Notes under the pieces: model-generated | Told to the model about the DNA's origin: nothing | Seen by the model: only the letters and a program-made list of their open reading frames with translations | Database searches by the model: none | Made by a program: the position numbers and the translations under genes | Shown: piece after piece, positions 1 through 11,687 of the stretch | How the letters are laid out: each line of letters begins with the position of its first letter | Numbering within the stretch: the stretch's first letter is position 1 | Assembly (NCBI GenBank): GCA_020205615.1 | Contig: CM035160.1 | Span: forward strand, 4,938,437-5,002,436 | DNA length: 64,000 bases | Source: Panax quinquefolius | Lineage: Eukaryota > Streptophyta > Magnoliopsida > Apiales > Araliaceae | Reading direction: 5' to 3'

Positions 1-785
1 CTTCTCCATCTATATCCACATAAAATCAATATTTTTCTCATCATATAAATCAATAATTAATTATTCACAAATAATATTACAGAATCACAAGATCGCAACC
101 GTGCCGCTCCTTCAGAAAGAGGGGCTTTCAATAAGGATCTCTCCTTCTCAAAGCAATTAGGTGACCAAACCTCTCCTTAGATGTAACTTTCTAGACATTG
201 CAAATAATGTTATCTAATAATATTATTCAGATAATATGAATTATTGCTCGATAATAGAAAATACGTGTAATGACAATTTATCAAACAATGATAATATAAA
301 ATATCAATGCAAAGAATTATCGAATCAATAAAATAAATATCTTTGAGCGAATTACCGTAATAATTATTGAGTAAGGCCTTCTTTACGTAAGAATCAATAA
401 TTGGTGCAATACTGCAATGCCACTCTTTTCACAACGCGTATTAGTGTGTTTTAACCACCGGGTATTCCAACAAAGATAATTGTGAATAACTACGCCATTA
501 TTTATAAACAACTTATATTTGTCGCTTTCTTCATCCAATCGCTTTCCATTATGGGGCCCACAAAAATCTATACGCGTCAGCATTTAATATTCTCCGACAG
601 CATTTAATATTCCACGACCAAACGAATATTCCCCGACAATAATGAATATTTTATAACCACTTTTTATTCAAATATTTACATGATTTTACCCATAACTATC
701 TACATTAATCAAATCAAACCTTACTATTTTAAAATAATAAATAGAGGAAAATAAATTTTATTTATTAATAATTTGGGGTCTTACA
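1..785 (-). mobile_element. Gypsy solo-LTR fragment, cut by window edge
   Basis: This AT-rich non-coding stretch matches the LTR ends near 16,490-17,288 and 46,600-47,397. It finishes in the reverse complement of the LTR start (ggggtcttaca, ending at 785). The flanking sequence from 786 continues the 3' LTR of element A exactly where the other copy of that LTR (about 11,277) runs on uninterrupted. It is therefore an LTR nested in an LTR. Its other end lies left of the window. Confidence 0.75.
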
Positions 786-1871
786 TTCACCAACCAAAAG
801 TGGGGCCTACCCATGTTTTAATAAAAATTATTTTATTTTCCGAAACTTCAACAATTCATAATAAATAGCCTTTTATCAGAAAAATTCAAATCTCATATCC
901 TTTCCATAGGAAATTTAATTTTCTACAACTTTGTAGAAGAAATTTTTTCCAAATTCCAATCAAAAAATACCCGAAATCCACAAACGGATAATTTTTAATA
1001 CCTCTATTCCGACAAAATACTGATAAAATACCTCAGCATTAATTCCTTCAATTATAACCACAGTAAAATAAATATATCCATCATTTATATCCACATAAAA
1101 TAAATATTTTCCTATCATATAAATCAATAATTAATTATTTACAAATAATATTACGTAATCACATTATTACAATGACGCACTGCTCCTGTGAAAGAGGGGC
1201 TTTCCGATAAGGATTTCTCCTCATCAAAAGGCGTGCGATTAGGTGACCAAACCTCTCCTTGACAAAACTTTCTAGACATTGCCAATAATGTTATCTCATA
1301 ATATTATTCAAATAATATGAATTATTGATCCGATAATGGAAAATCTGCAAGTATGCGATGACAATTATCAAACAACAATAATATAAAATATCAACGCAAC
1401 AATTATTGAACCAATAAAATAAAATATTGAATAAAGAATTATCGTAACAATTATTGAGTAAGCCTTCACGTAAGAATCAAAAATTCAACAATATCTGCAA
1501 AAAAACAGCGTATGTATTATTAACCACGCAGACATCAGTATTTTAACCACCGGGTATTCCAACAATGTTAATTCAGAATAACTACGCCAGTTATTTGTAA
1601 AAACTCTAATTTGTCATTTTTTCATCCGACTGCTATCCATTATGGGGCCCACAAATGGATGCGCCGTCGTACGAATATTCTCCGACAGAAAGAATATTCC
1701 ACGACCAAACGAATATTCCCCGATAAATGAATATTTTATAATCACTTGCTTATTTTGAAAATTTTGCACATTTCACCCATAACCAAAGTATTATATCAAA
1801 TTAATACCTTATTATTCACAATAATAAATAGAGGAAATTTGATTTTATTTATAATAAGTTGGGGTCTTACA
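786..1871 (-). mobile_element. Element A 3' LTR, part
   Basis: This is the distal part of the 3' LTR of the minus-strand gypsy element A. Position 786 onward matches 11,277 onward in the 5' LTR, and its last 130 bases match 17,470-17,599. The LTR start (TGTAAGACCCC on the minus strand) sits at 1871, next to the polypurine tract. The rest of this LTR lies beyond the left edge. Confidence 0.8.
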
Positions 1872-1887
1872 ACCTCCCCTCCTTATG
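1872..1887 (-). other. Polypurine tract of element A
   Basis: On the minus strand a purine run (AAGGAGGGGAGG) directly precedes the LTR start at 1871. This is the usual plus-strand primer site of an LTR retrotransposon. The same run precedes the 3' LTR of the + strand element at 40,650-40,662. Confidence 0.8.
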
Positions 1888-2964
1888 AAATTTCGTCCTC
1901 GAAATTGACGTACGTACCTAGTATTTCGAAAAGGTAAGGATACATCGCTTTCATTTCTGATTCCAACTCCCAGGTCATTTCTTCGATAGCATGGTTTCTC
2001 CACAAAACCTTAACTTGTGGTATAACCTTCGTGCGTAGAACATGCTCTTTCCTATCCAAGATCTTAATAGGTACATCCTCGTAAGTTAAATCTTCGGCTA
2101 TATCGTCTGGTTCTAACTCAATAATGTGGTTCGGGTCTTTAACATATTTACGAAGCATAGATATGTGAAAAACATTATGAACATGAGACATACTTGGAGG
2201 TAATGCGAGTCTATAAGCCACATTTCCTACTCGGTCAAGAATTTCAAATGGACCAACAAATCGTGGATTGAGCTTACCTCTCTTCCCAAATCTTGTAACT
2301 CCATTCCATGGTGCAACACGTAACAATACATGATCCCCAATATTAAATTCCACGTCCTTCCGATGAAGATCCGCATAACTCTTTTGTCGATCATGTGCCG
2401 TTTGTATACGTTGTCGAATCGTTTGGATCTTCTATAGTCATTCGTACCAACTCTGGTCCCAATAATGTTGCTTCTCCCACCTCATCCCAACATACTGGAG
2501 AGCGACACTTTCGTCCATACAATGCTTCAAATGGAGCCACACCTATACTTGTCTGATAACTGTTGTTGTAAGAGAATTCCACCAATTGTAGGTACTTATC
2601 CCAACTCCCTTTGAAATCTAGGACACAGAGTCTTAATAGATCTTCAAGAGTTTGAATAGTCCTCTCTGATTGCCCGTTCGTTTGAGGATGGTATCTTTGG
2701 CAATCAGAATCTGTGCGCTCATAGCTTTCTACAAGCTAACCCAAAATCGTGAAGTGAATCTTGGGTCACGATCCGAAACTATGGATACTGGCATGCCATG
2801 CAATCTCACAATCTCATTTACCTACATACTAGCAAGAAGTTCAAGGGAATAAGTCTCACGTATAGGCAAGAAATGGGCAGACTTGGTTAATCTATCAACA
2901 ATAACCCAAATCGCATCTATGCCTTGAGAAACCTTGGGAAGACCCGTAACGAAATCCATAGTAA
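1883..2964 (-). pseudogene. Integrase core and chromodomain-like tail, element A
   Basis: This is the C-terminal half of a gypsy integrase. The 156-codon block at 1883-2353 holds the GPY/F-type region (RFVGPFEILDRVG, then a VHNVFHISMLRKY motif) followed by a chromodomain-like end (VLWRNHAIEEMTWE). The block at 2391-2585 has the [22 protein letters not shown] motif region of the catalytic core end. Further core sequence (about 2600-2964) is readable only across frame changes. Integrase joins the cDNA to host DNA, and the chromodomain is thought to target heterochromatin. The gene is interrupted at 2969 by a solo LTR and resumes at 6121. Confidence 0.85.
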
Positions 2965-3108
2965 TGTGTTGTGAGACCCCGAATTTTATGAAATAAAAGT
3001 ATTCAATTTTTCTATTTTAGTAAATGGTTAAATTGATAAAAGGTTAAAGTTAAGGGTGATATATGAAATTTTTTTAAGTAAACAAGTTGTCATAAAATAC
3101 CTGGTCAC

Positions 3109-3480
3109 TATTCATGGGTTACTATTCACCCAAATTATTATTCACTCTAGTATTGTTTACTCGAGTATTTGGGACACTTTTTGTGTCAGAGTTACTATTC
3201 ACGAGTTACTATTCACTCTAGTATTATTCACTCGGGTATTTGAGACACTTTTTTTGCTCTGAGATTACTATTCACGAAGTTACTATTCATGGATTACTAT
3301 TCACCCAAATTACAATTCACTCTAGTATTGTTCACTTTATAGTATTTGGGACACTTTTTGTGTCGGAGTTACTATTCACTAAGTTTATCCACCCAAATTA
3401 CTATTCACTCTAGTATTGTTCACTCGAGTATTTAGGACACTTTTTGTGTCGGAGTACTATTCATGAGTTACTATTCACCC
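3109..3480 (+). repeat. Tandem repeats in LTR U3
   Basis: About four imperfect copies of a roughly 100-bp unit are built from the decamer TTACTATTCA, the phrase CTCTAGTATTGTTCACT and GGGACACTTTTTGTGTC. They lie upstream of the LTR TATA box, where LTR enhancers usually sit; an enhancer role is inferred. Confidence 0.7.
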
Positions 3481-3935
3481 GAACAATATATTTATTTTCG
3501 GTCCAAATTATTTTTGGGTACAATATTATTCCATGAAGAGATGTACTAATTTTTCGTAATCAGTTGGTTGAAATTATAATAGAAAATCTTTTTATATAAA
3601 ATGTAATACTTTTATAAAGTTATTCTATAAATAGAATATATTATATTCTATCATGTATAATAGTGTTTTTGTAATAAAATCTTTTATATAAAACAAAATA
3701 CTTTATTAAAGTTATTCTATAAATATAATATATTATATTTTATTATGCATAGTATTGCATAGTAAAATCTTTTTATATAAAACAAAATACTTTTATAAAG
3801 TTATTTGTTTTATTAGGCAATAATTAAAATATATTATATTTTATTTAAAAAGATTTTGTTTTAAATATGGACCGTCCGATTAAAGTAAATCAATCTGGAT
3901 CGTTCATGGGTTGGTTACTATTCATTCTATTCTTC

Positions 3936-3944
3936 TATAAATAG
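3936..3944 (+). promoter_or_regulatory. LTR TATA box
   Basis: TATAAATAG is followed within about 50 bases by a GA-rich stretch (AGAGAGAGAAACT). The same arrangement recurs in the other LTR copies (35,401, 41,406; on the minus strand near 11,165, 15,925, 43,650 and 46,032). This puts the U3/R boundary about 1 kb into the LTR and leaves about 2.1 kb as transcribed R/U5. Confidence 0.75.
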
Positions 3945-4798
3945 AAGCTCATTCCTTCATTATTTCTTACGAATTCATTGAAACTCTAGAGAGAGAAACT
4001 ATAGAGAGAGTTCTTCTTCTATAATCTTGAGCGTATTTCTTTAGAGTTTAAGAAAGCTTTGAGCATAGTGCAAGTTTTCTTCGAGTATATCCTCTCCCCA
4101 CTATTCGGGGTACTTTTCTTTTTAAGGTAAAGGGATATTGTTATAGTAAGGGATATTATTCTTTTGTATTCAAGAAGAGAACTTCAGTTATTCCATTTCT
4201 TTATTAATCTGTTGGAATAACTCGTATATCGCTTAAATACCCTATACTTGGTGACATTCTTCTATTATTCATCTTTATTATTCCGCTGGAACATCCTACA
4301 TCTCTTACGCTTTTACGGACAATTCGGTTTCGCCTTTATTATTACGTCTTTATTATTCCGTTGAACATTCTCGTCATGTATGTTTTTACACGGAACCGGT
4401 TCCGCTCTTTATTATTCTCATTGGAATATCCTGTTTGTGTGTTTTACACCGACTCGGTTCCGCTTTTTATTATTCTCGTTGAAATAACTCGTATACACGG
4501 ATTATCGTATACCCTGGTGATGTCTCTTGTTATTCCATTCTTTATTATTCTGTTTGGAATAACTCAGATACGCTTCTTACCGTGATACCGGTGATGTCTG
4601 TTGTTATTTCATTCTTTATTATTCTCATTGGTATAACTCAGATACGCGATTATCAGATGCATGGTGATTTCCATCGTTATTCCATTTTTATTATTATATT
4701 GGAATAACTCCGTTTGTCGCGGTAATCGCATACATGGTGAAATTCTTTTATTATTCCATTCTTTATTATACCGCTGGTTATTGGTTTTATAAATTGTA

Positions 4799-5225
4799 TA
4801 TCTTTGGCCCAGAGTGCAAAGATGATATGTTGTTGAATATCTTTGCCTATAGTGCAAAAGATGATATGTTGTTGAATATCTTTGGCCTATAAGTACAAAG
4901 ATGATCTGTTGTTTGATAGCTTTGACCCGTAGTAGCGCGAAGATGGATAGTGTATGACATGATCATGACCATTAGTGATACTAACGAATATCCTTGTCAG
5001 AAAGTGCATGGATAATTCAATGATGTGATTGGCGGGATCATGACCATTAGTTAACAATTGAATGTCTTTGGTAGTGGTGCAATCGACAGTAATTGATTGG
5101 TATGATCATGACCATTGGTTTTATAGTTGAATATCTTTGGCCGTAGTGCAAAGATGATAGAAATCGATTGGTATGATCATTGTTATTACATTTGAATATC
5201 TTCAGCCTTTGGGGTAAAGATATTG
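4799..5225 (+). repeat. Array of short stem-loops in LTR R/U5
   Basis: At least six inverted repeats with 7-base arms and a loop around GTAGTGC follow one another. Examples are ATCTTTG (5133-5139) with CAAAGAT (5149-5155), and the same stem at 4800-4823. Similar units occur in every LTR of this family in the window, on either strand. Confidence 0.7.
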
Positions 5226-6120
5226 AGTAAACGTTATTTTAAGCCTTTGTGGTAAGAAGAAACTGTTAATTCGCATTATTATAAATATGAATCAGAATTT
5301 AACTAACATCTTTGGTGGTTCAAAAGTGCGGATAAGTGTTGAAAGTTTTATTTGTCTTAAGTATAACAAAGAACTGTTGATGAGTATTACAGGAATAAAA
5401 TATCAACGATGGACTTTTAATCTAGAGGAGATAGTAGACATTATGTTCTACTTGACTCTTCTAATGGATTGTTGATTCCGCTGCAATTATGGTTGAAAAC
5501 TTTTATTATTTACCATATATTCTAAATCTCTGATTTATTTTGATAAAGGCTGTTGCTAAATTAATTATCTTAGCCATGATATTCTTTACTGGACTAGTTG
5601 TGCTCACCCTTTTGCTTCACAATTTCTTTCAGATAATAAGAGTCTAGCTGGGTCGAGCGGGGATAATAGGGAAATAGTGTGATGGTCCGAGACTGTTGAA
5701 GTTTCTCAATACATTATAAAACGGCATGACATACAATATATAATTGTATTGAGGACCTAAGATGTGGGTGTCATATTTTATACGTCACTTAATAATTGAT
5801 TTTAGTGAACAACAATAGGGTGATGAGAACCTGACTTTAGAAGCGTCAAAAGTGCACCTCATTAGAATGAACAAGATAGTAATCTTATCGTTCTTCTTTG
5901 GGGTCTTGAAATATTTGCTGCTGTATTTTATATGGCATTGTAATAATTTGAGTTTGGATACTGTCTATGAGATAATATTGTATTAAAACTCACAGTTAAC
6001 TGTGGTCGTATTCTATACGATAGTTCAACAGTTGTATAAATGAAGTTTGTATTTGATTTTTATAATGTGATATCTGGCGACTCAAGATGGGTCGTGTGGA
6101 CCTATTTTGGGGGCGTCACA

Positions 6121-6480
6121 TGTGTTCCCACTTCCATTTCAAAATCTCAAGTGGTTGTAATGGACCCTTTGGCATTTGATGCTCTTCCTTTACACGTTGA
6201 CAAGTTAAACACCTCGAGATAAACTCCGCAATCTCTTTCTTCATATTGTTCCACCAAAATGTATGTCGAAGATCATGATACATTTTGGTACTCCCAGGAT
6301 GGATTGCAAACGGTGTGTTGTGTGCCTCCATCGTGATTCTATGCTTCAAGTCGTAATCGTTAGGAACACAAAGTCCGGAGTCGACTCAAGTATTCCTTCT
6401 TCACCGATTCTCGCTTCGAATAAAGACCTTCTTGACTTTCTTTCTTCATACGCATCACCTCCATGTCCGTAGCTTGAGTA
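6121..6480 (-). pseudogene. Integrase zinc-binding (HHCC) domain, element A
   Basis: The 77-codon minus-strand ORF at 6116-6349 has the integrase N-terminal pattern: H-x3-H (IHPGSTKMYHDLRHTFWW), then CLTCQRVKEEHQ. The domain continues upstream to about 6480 in other frames. It is the 5' half of the integrase cut by the solo LTR at 2970-6120. The homologous stretch in element B (11,825-12,180) is uninterrupted but also frameshifted. Confidence 0.85.
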
Positions 6481-7960
6481 ACTTTAATTTTATCGATTAA
6501 AGCTCTGGTTCTACTTGTATGCTTGATATCATCATGTGGGTACTTGGAGCCTTTACCTCTATCTCCATCCTTTGCAAGTCATACAAAATGGACTTTTGTT
6601 ATTAACAACATTGCACTCGCATGCGCATATGATCTTCTACTTAATGCGCGCACCTACCACGCTTGTTTTTCCAGATGATATTGGATGGTATGATCGTAAT
6701 CTTCAAGAGCTTTCGAGCCAACGTCGTTGCCGCTGCATGTTGAGTTCCTTCGGGTGAAGAAATATTTGAGGCTTTTATGATCTGTATAGATCTCCATTTT
6801 CTCCCCATACGGTGGTGTCTCCGGATCTTCAACGCTGAACGATCGCGCTAACTCCAAATCATGAGTAGGATAATTCCTCTCATATTCTTTGAGTTGTCAT
6901 GAGGCATAAAGGCTATGACTTTCCCATGTTGCATGAGAACACATCCTAACCCTTTACCCAAGCATCATCAGAGATAACAAATCCATCCGAACCGGATGGT
7001 ATTGTAGAAGAAAGTGCGAATTGAGTCTCCTCTTGAGTTCTTGAAAACACTTCTCACAATCCTCGCTCCAACCGAATTTTATATCTTTACGAGTCACCGA
7101 GTTAATCTGAGATAGCGATTCGAGAAAATCCTTCCACAAATCTCCGATAAGAACTACTAAGCCCGTAGTTACGATTTCCCATCACCGACTTTGGTTGCTC
7201 CCAACTTTGTATGGCTTCAATCTTCTTCGGGTCGACAGATACTCCATGTTTTGACACCACATGCCCAAGGAATGCTACTTCCTTAAGCCAGAACTCGCAT
7301 TTCTTCAGCTTGGCATATAGCTTGTTATCACGAAGCCTTTGCAATACCGAATTTTCAAAATGGCGCCACGATCTTCACGACTTTTGGAATAGATGAGGAT
7401 GTCATCAATAAAGACAACAACGAATCGATCCAAATATTCTTTGAACACACGGTTCATCATATCCATGAAAGCAACAGGAGCATTAGTCAATCCAAAAGAC
7501 ACACGACTAAGAATTCATAATGCATGTATCGAGTTCAAGGCAATCTTTGAATATCCTCGCTTTTAATCTTCACCGATGATATCCGTAATGAAGATCGATC
7601 TTTGAAAAGAATTGTGCTCCTTGCAATCGTCAAACAAGTCATTAATGCGAGGTAGCGGATACCTATTCTTGATAGTGACATGATTCAATTCTCGGTAGTC
7701 GATACAAAGTCGCATACTCCCATCTTTCTTCTTTACGAATAACACAGGAACACCCCAAAGAGATGTACTAGAGATAATAAAACCGATGTCCAACAACTCC
7801 TCAGTAGTTGGATCTTTAACTCCTGAAGTTCAATAGAGCCATTCGATATGGGGTTTTAGAAATGGGCTTTGTCTTTAGGTTCAAGGTCAATAAAGAATTC
7901 AACTTCACGCCTACGGGGTAGGCCGAAGTTCTTCTTGAAATACGTCGGAAATTCACTAAC
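6481..7960 (-). pseudogene. Reverse transcriptase and RNase H, element A
   Basis: RT motifs appear in order on the minus strand. The palm entry [20 protein letters not shown] and [14 protein letters not shown] lie at 7563-7796. The block [18 protein letters not shown] with the catalytic FIDDILIYS lies at 7305-7502, and a thumb block ([15 protein letters not shown]) at 7102-7344. RNase H-like blocks follow: the connection region at 6954-7139, and the active-site strand MEIYTDHKSLKYFFTRR at 6654-6857. RT copies genomic RNA into DNA and RNase H removes the RNA. At least five frame changes separate the blocks, so no active enzyme can be made. Confidence 0.9.
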
Positions 7961-8520
7961 AACTAAATAGTATTCAAATCGACGTGTTTTTGTTCAAGTC
8001 TCATGACATGGGCTAAGAAAGCTTGACATCCATTTTTAATAAACGAATAACTTTATGGGTTGATATAACGTTGATTGACTTTAATGGTTTGGTTGTTTGA
8101 ATTCGCATAATAGGTTGGTTAGGAATATGAAAACTAACAACCTTACGAAAAATAATCAATTTTAGCATGATGCGTGGTTAACCAATCAATCCCTAAAATC
8201 ACATCAAATGCAAGAATTTTCAAACGAAATAAGGCCTCAGTAATGTGATGGTATCGACTTGAATCAAGCAAGATTTATAGACAGTAGATGTAATGAAAGT
8301 TTCTCCTAACGGAGTCTCAACAGATAAGTCAAGGTCTAATTTCTCCGGAGTCAAGTTTAAACATTGAGCACAAGCAGAAGAGATAAAAGAATGGGTAGAA
8401 CCGGTATCTAATAAGGTATAAACTTCGCAAGAGTTTATGATTAGCTTACCCGTGATCACCTCGTTTGGGTTCCTCGCGTTTTGTACAGTCACGACAAATG
8501 CCCTTCCAGGAACCACCGAC
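7961..8520 (-). pseudogene. Retroviral-type aspartic protease, element A
   Basis: The ORF at 8220-8516 carries LLDTGSTHSFIS, the DTG/S active site of gypsy proteases, followed by NLTPEKLDLDLSVETPLGE. The flap half (ILAFDVILGIDWL in element B) is readable here only after a frame change below 8220. The protease cuts Gag-Pol into mature proteins. Closely similar copies lie in element B (13,237-13,566) and the + strand element (37,680-38,055). Confidence 0.9.
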
Positions 8521-8524
8521 TTTG

Positions 8525-9666
8525 ACTTGTCCGGATGACCTTTGAGTCACCATCCCGTTGAACTTGGTTTCGCAACTAGACAATCTCTAGCTATATGACC
8601 TTCTTTTCCACAGCTTATAACACACCTTGATTGTTGTGGGCGGTTTGGGCGATGTGTCCCTCTTTCCGCATTTGTAACAACGATCCGTGCTCGTTCTACT
8701 CCCCTAGAAATAGTTGATGTTTGTCAGGGCGACGCCTTCACATTATCATTGTTGTACCTTCTATTCTTGAAATCGCCTCCCGACTCGCTCCTTCTATTAT
8801 CACGGCCACGATTACCACCAGAGTGGTTACCGCTTTTGTCCGAATGTTTTCCTCCCTTCTGGTTTTCATTGCTTCGATGACTGCCGCCACCGGTTTGACC
8901 CTGGTTGTGGTCCCTTGGTTGAACATACTCATTATCTCTCTCTAATAATTGAGCCCTATTTACAACATCTAAATATAAAGAAAATTTATGAGAGATAAGA
9001 TATTGCCGAATCTCGGGCTTTAGACCTCTCAGAAACATCCTTGTCATTTGTTCCTCATTTTCGACCAAATGAGGTGCAAACCTGGATAACTATACAAACT
9101 TCGCCTCGTACTGGGATACCGTCATGTTGTTTTGTTTCAGTCTGATAAACTCCACCTCCTTCATATGACGAATACTTTCAGGAAAGTATTTGTCATTGAA
9201 TAGTTTTTGAAATGTTTCCCAAGACATGCTAAGTGCGGCTGGCTGGGTATGCTTCACAGACTCCCACCAGTAGTTTGCCTCACCGCGGAACATAAAGGTG
9301 GCGAATGGAACCTTCTGTTCCTCCGTGCATCCCAAGACATCGAATATCTTGGTAATTTATTTGACCCACGTTTCCGCCTTGATCAGATTCGGCTTCCCAA
9401 TAAATTCTGGTGGTCCTAACTCCTTGAACTGCTTGGCTGTGACAAGCCGCGCATTGCTAGCATTTCCACCCGTATTTTGTGCACGAGTCTCCCTCGTCTG
9501 GTTTTGCATGAACTGCAAAAAGCTTCTAAACATCCCATCATTCATCATTTGTTCTATAGTGTTGTTATAGGAGGAATATTGTCTTCCTGTTGCACGTTCC
9601 CCTGGGTGGTGATCAAAGGTGTCTCCACGGTCTGATTTACTCCATTATTAAAGTCCTCAGCTGCCA
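8525..9666 (-). pseudogene. Gag with CCHC zinc knuckles, element A
   Basis: A Gag start ATG is at 9664-9666 on the minus strand, 0.19 kb inside the PBS. After an early frameshift the Retrotrans_gag fold is readable in blocks: EFIGKPNLIKAETWV (9357-9548), FRGEANYWWESV with SWETFQKLFNDKYFP (9090-9335), and FLRGLKPEIRQYL (8724-9068). A Gly/Asn/Arg-rich linker follows. At about 8560-8670 two zinc knuckles are visible as CYKCGKRGHIA and a second, degenerate one. Gag forms the particle and binds genomic RNA. Stops and frame changes make it non-functional. Confidence 0.85.
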
Positions 9667-9841
9667 TTCTTAAATACTGCCATAAAACAAGGGTTAATAG
9701 TCATGTCATATATTATCCCTATACTCTAACCGACCAAATAAATACCAAATAAACTTAGTCAGGTCATACTAGCGAAGGAATTTCCCGTCTCTCCCCTCCT
9801 AGTTCTTGTCTCACATCTCAGCCAGGGATCATATCCCTAAG

Positions 9842-9854
9842 CTTTGATACCAAC
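9842..9854 (-). other. Primer-binding site (initiator Met tRNA), element A
   Basis: On the minus strand TTGGTATCAAAGC follows the LTR end directly. It matches the complement of the 3' end of plant initiator Met tRNA (TGGTATCAGAGC) apart from one base. Confidence 0.8.
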
Positions 9855-11687
9855 TGTGATGTCCCCAAAATAGGATACATCACCCATTTTGAGTCGCCAA
9901 CTACATAGTACAGAAACAAATACAACTTCAGTAATACAATTTCCGTACAAAATACGACATCACATATACTGTGAGTTTGAATACAAATATTGTCTACTAG
10001 AGAGTATACAAACTCAAAAAGAGTACTCATTACAATTATTGATACACTATTTTACAAAAATAGTGAGGACTGTTAAACAACTATCTTGAATCATCACTCC
10101 ATACCCCGACTAGTTCCTGCTAAATTCTCTCATCCTGAGAAGAACAATGGAACAAAAAGGAAAAGGGTGAGCTCAACTAGCCTAGTAAAGAATATTATGA
10201 CTAAGATAATATACAACAAATTATCATTAGTCTTCAACAGGAAAATCGATAAAATATAATGAATAACAAGTTTTAGATCAACAATCGCAATGAAACAACA
10301 ATCCATTGTAAGAGTAAAGTAGAAAGAATTCTACTATCTTCTAAGATTTAAAAGTCCATCATCAATATTTTATCCCTGTAACATCAATCAATATATATCT
10401 TGAATCAAATATTCATCTTTGCACTACAGACAAAGATATTCATTTAGATCATCACCGTCATGTTTCATCTCTAACACTGCTCATCTTCAGACTACGGGCC
10501 AAAGATATTCATCGATTAATCATTCATCTTTGCACTACAAAGCCAAAGATATTCGTAATATCATCATTTAGGATCGAGGATGATGAAAATATTTTAAAAA
10601 ATGAATCCAAATGAGATGTATGGACAAATAAGTAGGGATTCAGATAATGCTTTATCCAAGATCAATAATACTTCATAATAACCAATTGTGAAATGTAATT
10701 CAAAATAAAATCACAACACGGATACAATCAAATATAGTAACCATAATAGACATCTTGACAAAAGGAAAATTTTTATTTTTCTATGAATAGTCTCAGTATT
10801 CGTGAATAATAGGTCGATACGTGAATAAAGGTCAGATATACATGAATAGAACTCCGACACAAAAAGTTCCAAATTTGATAAAAAGTTCAAACTAATATTT
10901 CGCATAATGATATTGAAGAAAATAATATCATTTAAGAAGAAAATAACATCCCTTACCTCATGAAAGACGAGATTTCCGACCGAATATCGGATATAATCTT
11001 TGAAAGAACTTGCACCGTATAACAACACTCAAAGTACTAAAATACTCACAAAATACGCTCGATATTATAGAGAGAGAAAGAGAGAAAATACGCTCGATAT
11101 TATAGAGAGAGAAAGAGAGAAAACTTATGAATTCTGGTGTGATTTTCAATTCTAACTAAGCACCCTATTTATAGGAAAATGCTTAGAAAGCCATAACAGA
11201 CTAACCTGCTACCTGATGACTTTACCTGCTACTATTCAAGCCTACCACATCTGAATAAAAATCTCAACACATTTTCACCAACCAAAAGTGGGGCCTACCC
11301 ATGTTTTAATAAAAATCATTTTATTTTCTGAAACTTCAACAATTCATAATAAATAGCCTTATATCAGAAAAATTCAAATCTCATATGCTTTCCATAGGTA
11401 ATTTAATTCTCTACAACTTTGTAGAAGAAAGTTTTTCCAAATTCCAATCAGAAAATACCTGAAATCCACAAACGGATGATTTTTAAAACCTCTATTCCGA
11501 CAAAATACTGATAAAATACCTCAACATTAATTCCTTCAATTATAACCACAGTAAAATAAATATATCCATCATTTATATCCATATAAAATAAATATTTCCC
11601 TATCATATAAATCAATAATTAATTATTCACAAATAATATTACAGAATCACAATTATGACAACCAGGCCGTTCCCAGGAAAGAGGGGG
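9855..11687 (-). mobile_element. Element A 5' LTR, proximal part
   Basis: It starts at the PBS with the reverse complement of an LTR end (tgtgatgtcccc). It contains the hairpin array (10,400-10,560), the GA-rich leader (about 11,065-11,125) and the TATA box on the minus strand near 11,165. Similarity to other LTRs stops abruptly at 11,687, where integrase sequence of element B begins. The LTR resumes at 17,289. Confidence 0.8.

Larger units (their letters stand above)
2970..6120 (+). mobile_element. Solo gypsy LTR nested in integrase of element A
   Basis: The 3151-bp sequence starts TGTGAGACCCC and ends GGCGTCACA, with the 5-bp duplication TGTGT on both sides (2965-2969 and 6121-6125). The empty site is preserved in element B at about 11,803-11,830, which reads straight through. 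The LTR carries no gene. It has a tandem-repeat zone in U3 (3109-3480), a TATA box at 3936-3944, a GA-rich leader start, and many short hairpins at 4800-5225. There is no internal region, so LTR-LTR recombination probably removed it. Confidence 0.9.

Noticed and set aside
10400..10570. CRISPR-like evenly spaced repeats (ATCTTTGCACTAC units)
   Set aside because: Units are adjacent and palindromic, with no unique spacers, and recur in every LTR copy of a plant retroelement. They are hairpin repeats.
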